Source: Candidatus Stahliibacteriota bacterium
GTDB lineage: Bacteria > Hydrothermota > Tepidihabitantia > SM23-42
Direction of reading: 5' to 3'
Assembly: GCA_030609135.1 (NCBI GenBank)
Contig: JAUWCU010000010.1
Span: 1 to 34,067 of the forward strand
DNA length: 34,067 nt
The notes under the pieces were generated by a model. That model was given only the letters and a program-made list of their open reading frames with translations. It was not told the origin of the DNA and searched no databases. The position numbers and the translations under genes are program-made. Shown in pieces: positions 19,818 through 29,042 of the stretch. Positions within the stretch are counted from its first letter, which is position 1, and each line of letters opens with the position of its first letter.

Positions 19818-19886
19818 CCAGAGCGAGTAGATTTTCCTCATCAATAAATAATACATTTTGTCCATCTCTGTCATCAGTTTTTTATC

Positions 19887-19936
19887 CTTCGAGTAACCCC
19901 GCACTTTTGCAAAAGTGCGGGGGCATCGAGAAGTAC
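19887..19936. repeat. Modular hairpin repeat, copy 1
   Basis: CTTCGAGTAA-[CCCCGCACTTTTGCAAAAGTGCGGGG]-GCATCGAGAAGTACCT. Confidence 0.6.
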
Positions 19937-19978
19937 CTCAATGTATGTTCTCGACAAGCTCGAACAGTAACTCTTTAC

Positions 19979-20018
19979 TCTTCGAGTAAGTCCCGTAAGG
20001 GACGCATCGAGAAGTATC
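19979..20018. repeat. Modular hairpin repeat, copy 2
   Basis: CTTCGAGTAA-[GTCCCGTAAGGGAC]-GCATCGAGAAGTATCT: same arms, different palindromic core. Confidence 0.6.
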
Positions 20019-20085
20019 TTAAAAAATTATAAGGTAATAATCGTAATGAATCTTAAAGATGTGGGTAAACCTTAGGTTTTTCCCC

Positions 20086-20113
20086 TTGACTTTCGCCTTT
20101 TTTTTCATAGAAT
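20086..20113 (+). promoter_or_regulatory. nnr promoter TTGACT-N16-TAGAAT, 6 nt before ATG (predicted leaderless)
   Basis: CCCCTTGACTTTCGCCTTTTTTTTCATAGAATTTAATTATG. Confidence 0.65.
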
Positions 20114-20119
20114 TTAATT

Positions 20120-21688
20120 ATGCGTCTTGTTACCAACGAAGAGATGAAAAAAATAGACAAGTGGTCAATCAAAACCCTTGGTATGTCTGGTTGTGTTTTA
20201 ATGGAAAATGCTGGCCGCGGTTGCGTAAATGTGCTTGAAGAGTATTTTGACCTTGAAAATATCGCGGTATTAATCGTCTGCGGTAAGGGCAATAACGGTG
20301 GTGATGGTTTTGTCATTGCCCGACATTTGCAAAACCGGGGGTCCTTTATCAAGGTTATCCTTACTGGTCGTGGTAAAAGCCTAAAAGGCGATGCATTACT
20401 AAATTATAAACTTGCCAAGCATGCAAACATTGAAATCCACGAAACAATTGATATCGCCAGGATCAAAAGAATTTTAAATTCATTCAACCCGGATATTATT
20501 GTTGATGCTATTTTCGGTACTGGGTTTGAAGGACCGACAAAAGGGATGTATACTCGTTTGATCAATATGATCAATAATACTGAAAAGTTTGTGCTCTCAG
20601 TTGATATCCCTTCAGGCATTCATGGTAATGACGGTCAATTTAACAAGACCTGCATTATTGCCGACGCGACAGCAACGATGTGCTTGCCGAAACGTGGGAA
20701 CTATTTGTACCCGGGCCGGGAATTGTGCGGTGATTTATACATTGTTGATATCGGCGTACCGTACAAATTGATCAATGACGGGTTTCCCCAAGTGATTGAA
20801 TTTGATGATATATATCATTTGATGCCACCCAGACCACCAGATGGCAATAAGGGAACTTTTGGCAATGTCTTGATCATTGCCGGCGCCCGAGGGTTTTCAG
20901 GTGCCGCGGCAATGGCTGCGATATCTGCTTTAAAGGTCGGTGCTGGCCTGGTACGCCTGGCTGCACCAAAAAGTATTCTAAATGCCTTGGCAGCAAAGCA
21001 TTTAGAAATCGTCAAGGTGCCACTCTCTGAAACCAAGGATCAAACAATCAGCCCAGAAGCTATCGCCGACTTGCTGCCCCATCTTGAGAAAGCAGATGTT
21101 GTGGTTATTGGTCCGGGTATTACCACTAACCCAGAAACCGCCAAATTTCTGTTCAGTTTCCTGCCCAAAATCACGGTACCACTTGTTATTGATGCTGATG
21201 CTATAAATATCATCTCTAAAAATGTCAGATTCTTGAAAAAACTGAATGCCCCATTTATCCTTACGCCCCATCCAGGAGAACTTTCCCGGTTGACCAAACT
21301 CACAGCCCAAGAAATCAACTTAAACCGTATTGATCTGGCGCCATTATTAGCCAAAAAATTCTCTGGTGTCCTGGTTCTTAAAGGTGCACCCACAATCATT
21401 GCATCATCGAGTAAAGAAACCTATATAAATCCGACTGGTAATTCTGGTCTTGCTTCAGCTGGTTCAGGCGATGTATTGGTCGGCATGATTAGCGGATTTC
21501 TCGCCCAGAATCTGTCGTTAACCGGAGCTTCAACCCTTGGCGTCTTTTTGCATGGTTTATGTGCTGACCTGGCAATGGAAAGCAACAATGAATATTCATT
21601 GACTGCTGAGGATCTAATAGAACATATCCCTGCTTCTATCAACTACATAATAGGGAGAGAATTTGTAGAAGATAAAAGTAATGATTAG
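20120..21688 (+). CDS. nnr: Bifunctional NAD(P)H-hydrate epimerase / ADP-dependent dehydratase
   Basis: N-terminal YjeF-like domain (CGKGNNGGDGFVIARHL, DAIFGTGFEGP, SVDIPSGIHGNDG); C-terminal carbohydrate-kinase-like domain (KGTFGNVLIIAGARGFSGAA, LTPHPGELSRL, GNSGLASAGSGDVLVGMISG). Confidence 0.95.
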   Translation: MRLVTNEEMKKIDKWSIKTLGMSGCVLMENAGRGCVNVLEEYFDLENIAVLIVCGKGNNGGDGFVIARHLQNRGSFIKVILTGRGKSLKGDALLNYKLAKHANIEIHETIDIARIKRILNSFNPDIIVDAIFGTGFEGPTKGMYTRLINMINNTEKFVLSVDIPSGIHGNDGQFNKTCIIADATATMCLPKRGNYLYPGRELCGDLYIVDIGVPYKLINDGFPQVIEFDDIYHLMPPRPPDGNKGTFGNVLIIAGARGFSGAAAMAAISALKVGAGLVRLAAPKSILNALAAKHLEIVKVPLSETKDQTISPEAIADLLPHLEKADVVVIGPGITTNPETAKFLFSFLPKITVPLVIDADAINIISKNVRFLKKLNAPFILTPHPGELSRLTKLTAQEINLNRIDLAPLLAKKFSGVLVLKGAPTIIASSSKETYINPTGNSGLASAGSGDVLVGMISGFLAQNLSLTGASTLGVFLHGLCADLAMESNNEYSLTAEDLIEHIPASINYIIGREFVEDKSND

Positions 21689-23132
21689 TCTACAACTTTG
21701 TTCCATATTATTAGCCATAAATACCACACCCCAAAATATTTTCTTTGAGCGCTATACTCTTATGCCGCCCCTTGGCAATGTGAAATCTATCTGCGCGACA
21801 CCCTTGAATGTCTTTGCAATAAGTGACAATTATCTGTTGATTTTTGATAAACTGAGCTTAAACCTTGAAAAGACTATACATTTTGACGAGGACATTGAAC
21901 TCGTAGGTTATGACCAGCAGTCCAATGATCTTTGGATCACCAGCCCTTCAAGCATCATTAGATTTACCATCGCTACATACAGTATACGGGGATACCCGAT
22001 TGCCGACGATATAAACCGCCTCGGCATTGGTCTTGATTATGTCTATCTAGATGGCATCAAAAATTATTCATTGAATAAACGAACTGGCGAATTGAAATAT
22101 ATAGCATCATTTCCCGGTAATCTAACCTGGTTCAAGAGAACTACTGATGAAGATATCAAGACCTATAGTTTTCTCATGCCTTACTATTATTTTGATGAAG
22201 CCAAGAAGACCCAGGCACCATTCACTCGATTTCACATAAGCGCGGTCTTTGACGACGGCATGGACCTCTACGTAGGGACGAATGGCTATGGGCTATTGAA
22301 ATACAATAAGATTTCCTGGCTAAAGAAACGTGTTGTTTATGGACCGCTCGATAATCGAATAAAGAAAGCAAAAAGAGTCGGCGATAAAATAGCCTTCATC
22401 TCAAACCTCGGCATATCATACCTCAAAGACACCTCTCAAACCTGGCAGTACCAGCGTTTCACACATCAAATTACTGATGTTTTATTTCAAGACAATAATT
22501 TCATTGTCACTTTTGAAAACCGCATTTCCCGAACTGATGGAGGTGTGCTTATCACTGTCAGCAACATGGATAACAATATCCTCTGTCTTAGCAGTGATGA
22601 TACATTTACCTATATCGGCACATCGTCTGGCCTATACAAAATGTACAAGGGTACATCTACTGCCCTGCCTTTCGGTCCTGATAAATTCGCGGTGCATTCG
22701 GTTTATCCAATGAACGATGAAATATTTGTCGGTGGTGAAACTGGCTTTTTCAAGTACGACAAAACAAACGATGAATGGACAAGAGAACTAGGGTTTGGTG
22801 TGAAGCATGTCGTAGAATTACAGAATACACTATACCTGCTTGCCACGAACAACCAAATAATACAATACAAAAATATAAAGCAGGATCCAGGCACTGACAC
22901 AACCTGGGTTCTCTTGCCATATTTTAACATCTACGATATTGCATCAGATGAGGAGGTCATCTACTGCGCCTCTTATGCCGGCATTTACTATTTTGAACCG
23001 GAAACTGATGCATATCGGGTGGTCTATAACCTGCCGCGCATTAAGTTTGATCACGTCTTCGTCCTTGATGACAATATCATCGCCGTGTCCTCTAAAAATA
23101 TCTATTCTCTGCCCATAAAGTATCGAGATTAA
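21681..23132 (+). CDS. Beta-propeller-like protein, function unknown
   Basis: 483-aa ORF with repeated propeller-like strands (LYVGTNGYGLLKYNKISW, TYIGTSSGLYKMYKG); overlaps nnr by 8 nt. Confidence 0.6.
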   Translation: MISLQLCSILLAINTTPQNIFFERYTLMPPLGNVKSICATPLNVFAISDNYLLIFDKLSLNLEKTIHFDEDIELVGYDQQSNDLWITSPSSIIRFTIATYSIRGYPIADDINRLGIGLDYVYLDGIKNYSLNKRTGELKYIASFPGNLTWFKRTTDEDIKTYSFLMPYYYFDEAKKTQAPFTRFHISAVFDDGMDLYVGTNGYGLLKYNKISWLKKRVVYGPLDNRIKKAKRVGDKIAFISNLGISYLKDTSQTWQYQRFTHQITDVLFQDNNFIVTFENRISRTDGGVLITVSNMDNNILCLSSDDTFTYIGTSSGLYKMYKGTSTALPFGPDKFAVHSVYPMNDEIFVGGETGFFKYDKTNDEWTRELGFGVKHVVELQNTLYLLATNNQIIQYKNIKQDPGTDTTWVLLPYFNIYDIASDEEVIYCASYAGIYYFEPETDAYRVVYNLPRIKFDHVFVLDDNIIAVSSKNIYSLPIKYRD

Positions 23133-23172
23133 CCCTGGTCACATTTTCCAAACATGGAAATAAACTCTTATT

Positions 23173-23925
23173 ATGTCTGAAAAAAAACTCTCTTTTATTG
23201 ACCACCTCGAAGAATTAAGGAAAAGGATAATATATTCGATAATCTGCATTGTCGTATTCTCAATAATCGGTTTTTTCTTTGCCAAGAACCTACTGAACAC
23301 AATCATTAGCCAGGCACAACTTGAGTCGACTTATTTCTTTGCGCCGCTCGAAGCCTTTACCACGCAGATTAAAATAGCGATCTTCATCGGCATATTCATA
23401 TCTTTTCCATTCTTGCTATACCAAAGCTGGGTCTTTATTGGACCAGGTTTAACCAGGACCGAAAGGAAAATCTCCTTTTCCTATATGTTTTTCGGTCTTC
23501 TATTATTTCTCACTGGAAATCTATTTGGTTATTTCATACTCATACCGTTAGGACTAAAGTTCCTCTTAGGTTTTGGCACTGAGTATCTTCAACCACTCAT
23601 GAATATCAGTAAGTACATTGGTTTCATATTCTGGTGTCTTTTGGGGTCAGGCATACTTTTTCAGTTACCGCTTTTGCTTTTTTTCCTAATTAAACTGGGC
23701 GTAGTTGACGTAGAGACAGTTAGGAAACATCGACCCGAAGCAATCGTTATTATCCTTATATTATGCGCCATCATAACACCTACTGGTGATTTCTTCACGC
23801 TTTTGCTTATTTCAATCCCCTTACTGTTCTTATTTGAATTGAGTGTGCTCATTGCTGGAATCACTCAAAAGAAACCAAAGAAAGACAGGCTGACCAAGAA
23901 TCAGAACTTCCCGGCTTCCTACTAA
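23173..23925 (+). CDS. tatC: Sec-independent protein translocase TatC
   Basis: SFIDHLEELRKRIIYSI, multiple TM helices, FPFLLYQSWVFIGPGLTRTERK, ITPTGDFFTLLLISIPLLFLFELSV. Confidence 0.95.
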   Translation: MSEKKLSFIDHLEELRKRIIYSIICIVVFSIIGFFFAKNLLNTIISQAQLESTYFFAPLEAFTTQIKIAIFIGIFISFPFLLYQSWVFIGPGLTRTERKISFSYMFFGLLLFLTGNLFGYFILIPLGLKFLLGFGTEYLQPLMNISKYIGFIFWCLLGSGILFQLPLLLFFLIKLGVVDVETVRKHRPEAIVIILILCAIITPTGDFFTLLLISIPLLFLFELSVLIAGITQKKPKKDRLTKNQNFPASY

Positions 23926-24085
23926 GGAGAACATATAATGGTTTCAGTGGATTTCGTTAGCATGTTACACTATTGTCACTCTGAATTTATTTCAGAGTCT
24001 CACTTTATCGAGATTCCGAAACAAGTTCGGAATGACAGGTTCCACAACATAATTGAAAATTGAAACTATTATATGTTCGGAGTAA
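23922..24085 (+). mobile_element. MITE-like element, family A copy 3 (164 bp), overlapping tatC stop
   Basis: Reverse complement of copies 1 and 2 in window coordinates; TA at 23920-23921 and 24086-24087; extra AATTGAAA-like duplication near the right end. Confidence 0.8.
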
Positions 24086-24152
24086 TAAGTTCATTTTTCC
24101 CTATTAAACCATAACCTATAATAGGGCGTCATATTAACTAAGAGGAGGCAAT

Positions 24153-25070
24153 ATGAAATACGCGAAACTACTAATGCTTTTGCCGCTGATTGCAATCCTT
24201 GTAATCGGTTGTGCCAAAGAAAGTGACGAAGACGCAATTCAGGCTTTGCTTGAATCAAGTTGGTTTGTTGGCGACGGCGCGATCCGCAACGCTGATGATA
24301 GTACCAATGTACCTGGGAGTCAGGATGGACCCGGGCTTCTCGCCGACACCATCGGTTATGTCCGCTGGGTAAGATGGATCGAACGCCCAGTCGAGCGCGA
24401 ATTCTACATAGTCGTAAATGGCGACAGTGCTGACGTAACGATTACCGCACATTTTCATGGCGAGCCACCTGGCTATGGCATTTTCGTGAACAATGACCCG
24501 CTTGGTCCAATCTACCAACGCGCCATATCAGACAGTGTCATAAGAAAAGTCAAGCTCTACAGAGATGACAATGATCGCTGGCGCCTTGCAAGCCTTACCG
24601 TAGCTGATATTTACACAATTGGGACAGATCATCCTGTGACGATCACCCAAATCAAAGCGAGGGTTGAAAGCCGTGACTATGAATTTATCGTGACCAGCGC
24701 AGATACGTATTTTGAAAAGGATGAACTGCCCATTTTCTACCCATCAGATACGGTTGTGGTTTCGGTAATATGTAGTTGCCAGGATGATTCAACATGGGCA
24801 TTCTTACACCACGGCACAGGTCACCGACCTGGTACTGGTATCCATATCAGACAACCGTTCTATCGTGATAATACAACGAAATTTAGTAGAACCTGGATTA
24901 TCGCTGAGGATTCTATTATCCACACACCGGCGGTAAGACACAGTGCAACCGATGTTTTGGGTTGGCAAACCCTGTTTGGTGACTCAACTGCCACTTACTA
25001 TTCCCGGGCATGGTGCTTGCCCTATATTGTTATGGAGCCGGGTGAGGAAATGCCCGACGACGAGGAATAA
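24153..25070 (+). CDS. Lipoprotein, function unknown
   Basis: Signal plus lipobox MKYAKLLMLLPLIAILVIGCAKESDED; GAGGAGGCAATATG start. Confidence 0.8.
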   Translation: MKYAKLLMLLPLIAILVIGCAKESDEDAIQALLESSWFVGDGAIRNADDSTNVPGSQDGPGLLADTIGYVRWVRWIERPVEREFYIVVNGDSADVTITAHFHGEPPGYGIFVNNDPLGPIYQRAISDSVIRKVKLYRDDNDRWRLASLTVADIYTIGTDHPVTITQIKARVESRDYEFIVTSADTYFEKDELPIFYPSDTVVVSVICSCQDDSTWAFLHHGTGHRPGTGIHIRQPFYRDNTTKFSRTWIIAEDSIIHTPAVRHSATDVLGWQTLFGDSTATYYSRAWCLPYIVMEPGEEMPDDEE

Positions 25071-25098
25071 TCAAAGAATAACCAAAAAAGAGAAATCA

Positions 25099-25121
25099 AG
25101 AGGGGGCGCAATGCCCCCTCT
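25099..25121. terminator. Hairpin between convergent genes, likely terminator
   Basis: AGAGGGGGC-gcaat-GCCCCCTCT followed by T-rich sequence. Confidence 0.65.
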
Positions 25122-25153
25122 AAGAAATCATTTTCCTTTTTCCAAACTACAAT

Positions 25154-28100
25154 TTATCTCAACAAGATTACTTTCTTGACAAGCGCTTGATCATCAGATT
25201 CCAGCCGTACAAAATAGACACCCTGTGATAAGTTGATGTTACTAAAGGACTTGCGGTAAGTGCCTGAAGGTTGGTTTTCATTGACAACATGCTCAATCAA
25301 GCGACCGGTCACATCAAATAACGACAATTTAACATTGGTCCCTATTGGTAAGGTGTATCTGATACCGACAATTTCTTTGGCAGGGTTTGGCAAGATGCTC
25401 AGTGCCAGAACACCAGCTTGATCAGGCAGTGATTGAGAACTCTGCGGACCACCGCCCTTATTGTCCTTTTCATATTCACTTATCACCAGGATCGCACTCA
25501 CTGCTTTGTTACCCAATATCTTCATGGTAATCTGCCCGTCTTTATAAAGTAATTCGGGAAGAACATGCACTATAATCACGAGCGTATCCGGCAGGATGTG
25601 TATTGTATCGAATTGATGGCCATCGATGTTTATGGTAATGGGGAGGTTGGAACTCCCGCGCTGGTATAGGTAGACGTGTATCTTGTATGTTTTGCCCGAA
25701 TCAAGGTGTGTGAATTGATACTCAAGATACTGGGCGTCGTGGTCGATTCTTTTATAAGGTTCTGAGCCGTAGTGAGTGTACCCTTCACGACGGATTGTGA
25801 ATGGTGATGGTTCTTGTTCCCCGCACTGTGCAACGTACATAGGCAGCGCGTTTTCACCACCCTCACCAGGACCGCCAAATGCATGCGTCTTGAATTTGAT
25901 CTCATACGGCGGCGCGGTAGGCTGCGGAATAGTTTCGCTTCCTTCAGTCCAGATGAAATATACATTGGTGCCCAAAAGTGTCTGATAATGGGTGATGTGA
26001 GGGTAGTTGGAGAATGTTTCTGTTGCGCCGGTGCTGATATTCTGGGGTGTGGTCCAACCGCCAACTTCCGGATTGTAGTGGGAAAAATATACCTCATAGT
26101 TGTTGGTATGTTCTTCAACCCACGAGCAGAAGTGACCGCCTGTAAGAACAGGATAGGCAGATGGTACTGATATAGTGAAACACACTGGTTTGATTGATCC
26201 CCACGTGTAGAACGGGTGATTGCAGGTAAGAGAACGCCAGCTGATATCGCCACTTGCTTCCCAGACAAAATATACCACATTGCCTTCGATCGCAAGCGAA
26301 GGATGGTGACAGGTCGTGGATTGATGCGATACCCGTTCGGCAAAGCCATGCCCAAATGGTTCATGGCGATACCAAATCTGGTCGTTATTCTCCCACGTAA
26401 TATGGATATCAGGATTTGTGGCACTCATCATATACCCAATACTGGGATTATGCCCTGTGCCCACCCACTCTGACGTCGTGGGCAAAGGATTAAGAATGTT
26501 GAACTTTGTATATTTAACAGTCGATCCTTCAGTGTACGCAAGGTGTCCCCAATTGCCGCCAGCGATCGCAAAGGATGGCGGATCAATGGCACTCGTACTC
26601 GTGACGATCACAGCCGGATCCGACCATTGACTACCCGTAATGTGGCGTGCGAAGTAAATATAGTGTTGGTTCTCACTGTCAAGATAATGCCAAACTACTC
26701 CCGGCACCGGTGTCTCAGCTATGGGATCGTAACTGATTACCGGGTAACTCCCTTGACCCAGTTCCATCTTTTTGGACCAGGAGAATCCGCCATTGGTCGT
26801 GCGCGTAGCATAGATGACTCCGCCTGATTCGTATGTTACCCATATTTCATCGGTACCCTCAATACGCATCATGTTCCGCCCATTATTCGCAAGTGTCGCT
26901 TCAGATGAACTGCTCACCAGTGATTTATTGAAATCCGGGGTATAGGTGTAAACACCTTCTCCTGTAGCGGCCCAGACATATTGTGTATTATCTGAATCAA
27001 TTGTTAAATCATTTACCAGTTCTGGAGGTAATCCGATGGTGAGATTAAACCATTTTGCCCCGTAATCAACACTTGCATATACATAACCTTGTGTGCTGTT
27101 TTCATTTTCCTGACAGGCTGCGTAAATAAGCGAAGGTTCATCAGGGTCTTCACAGAGTGATTTCACAAAAGTGTAATCAAGACCAGTCATGGAAGAAATC
27201 CAGTTATCTGCAGCATCGGTGGTCTTATAAATGCCCTGATTGGAACCAGCAAACAGAATATTATTGTTAGTTACTGGCATAGCCAGTGTATTCACAGTAA
27301 TTGGATATGGCATTCCATCATTTTCAACAGTCCAATTTTGTCCGCTATTCGTACTTTTCTGAACACCATGAACAATCTCTCCCAAGTATAATATATCATT
27401 GATTAGAGGATCAACAAGTATGCTGTAAACCTTTGGGCCAAAGCCCCCAGGCCAATTACCTACTGGAACCCAGTTATTGCCACCATCAATTGACTTCATT
27501 ACACTATAATTGACTGAAGAAAGTGGCTGACCACCCGCGTACCAAATGCGTGGTGGAACTGCAGCAAGGCAATAGAAATATGCCGACGCCGGAGGGGGTC
27601 CGATTTCGTATACTATGTGCCAGTTTTCGCCGCCATCAGTGCTCTGCCAAATTTGACCATTGAAATCAACATCTGCATTTACCGCATGAATCCTGCTACC
27701 ATCTGATGGATCAGTTAGAATATCAGTTCGCATCCAACCAGATGGCATCGCTTTTACAAATTGCCACTCAGCACCGGTATTCAAACTACGATGTATGACA
27801 TCTCCACCGCCACTTCCATAACAACGTGACTTACAGTTCAACGTAGGCAAATTAGCTGTTACCGCCCATACATCTGCAATATGCATTCCAGTCATCCGTT
27901 CCTCCCATGATTCACCAAGATCAGTACTCCGATAAAAGGATCGCATTGTACCAAGATACACGACACCATTGGGATTGCTCAATGTTGGTTGATCAGCAAG
28001 TATTGACCAGCACATAGGATCATAGATACCAGTACCAAGTTGTTGCCATGTGAGTCCTTCATCACTACTGCGGAATACCTTCTGTCCCTCAGTGGCAGCG

Positions 28101-29003
28101 AATATATATTTGTTAGCGCCAACCTTTAAAATCGTCAGTGCTAAGCAATTCGTTCCTAAATCATATACTTTAGCCCATGAAGAACCACCATTGGTTGTTT
28201 TCCAGATACCCATGCTTGGTGCGTGATAAGCACCGCCGCCATAAACAATATTCCCAACATCGGGGTCGATTGCCAAAGAATACAGGCAAGTACCTTCAAT
28301 ACCTTGGTATGCCGATGTCCATGAATCACCGCCGTCAGTGCTTTTAAATACAAAAGGCGTGCCTGGCGGTGCACCCTTACCACACATAAAGACATAATTA
28401 GGGGAATTCGGGTCAGTCTCAATATCATAAATAGCAAGCACACCTGGATCATCCACTGCCGGCGAAATATCGTTCCACACATCACCGCCGATCGTTGTTT
28501 TAAAACAACAACCGGTTTCGTTTTCGCGGGGATAATGGCATCCTAAATAGACTGTGGATGGATTATTCGGGTCTATCTCAAAAACATGAGGACGGAAATT
28601 GGTTAAACCTGTGTTCTTCTCATTCCAAGGATATGATGGATTTCCATAATTATAATGTTTCCATACACCATCATCTTTGCAGCCGATATACACAACTTGA
28701 GGATTTTCTGGCTCACAAACAGTTACCCTGGGGGTATGAGTTATCGAAGGTGGAAAGTGTTCCTGCAAATCTTCCCATGTTAATCCTTCATCTGTAGATT
28801 TGAAGAATGACGCCCAGTCAATTACATCTGTAACATACATCACTGGTGTAGCACCAGGTTGTGTTCTCCCTAATGTAATGTCAGAGACAGTGTATGATAC
28901 CCATGGAAAGGCATCGGCTGTCCACTCACCTACCCCCCCCCATTGCTTGATTAAACATGATAAGCATGAGAAAAACTACGATATTCCTACGCATGGTATT
29001 CAT
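25154..29003 (-). pseudogene. Large BNR/Asp-box (sortilin-like) secreted protein with T9SS sorting domain; signal peptide separated from body by frameshift at a G9 tract
   Basis: ORF 25154-28843 has many SxDxGxTW-type boxes (FKSTDEGLTW, FKSTDGGDSW, WQSTDGGENW) and a C-terminal LSILPNPAKEIVGIRYTLP...VFFVRL-like sorting domain (GVYFVRLESDDQALVKKVILLR). RBS and signal peptide MNTMRRNIVVFLMLIMFNQAMG start at 29003 in a different frame. Confidence 0.8.
28933..28941 (-). repeat. G9 (minus strand) homopolymer at signal-peptide/mature junction
   Basis: Plus strand taCCCCCCCCCattg; one base fewer joins the signal peptide to the body ORF (..GVGEWTADAFPW..). Confidence 0.9.
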
Positions 29004-29042
29004 TTCTTCCTCCTTCTTGATTTTTTTACATATGATATTTCA

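Noticed and set aside
18490-20040. CRISPR array in the repeat-rich intergenic islands
   Set aside because: Repeats are palindromic, irregularly spaced and in two copies; no direct repeat-spacer periodicity.
23938-24063. 41-aa ORF MVSVDFVSMLHYCHSEFISESHFIEIPKQVRND... with AAGGAG upstream
   Set aside because: Lies entirely within MITE copy 3; the other copies have ATA in place of ATG. Likely a spurious repeat ORF.
25630-26827. Track ORFs overlapping the 1229-aa BNR gene (264, 118, 94 aa)
   Set aside because: Alternative frames of a strongly coding region; composition artefacts.
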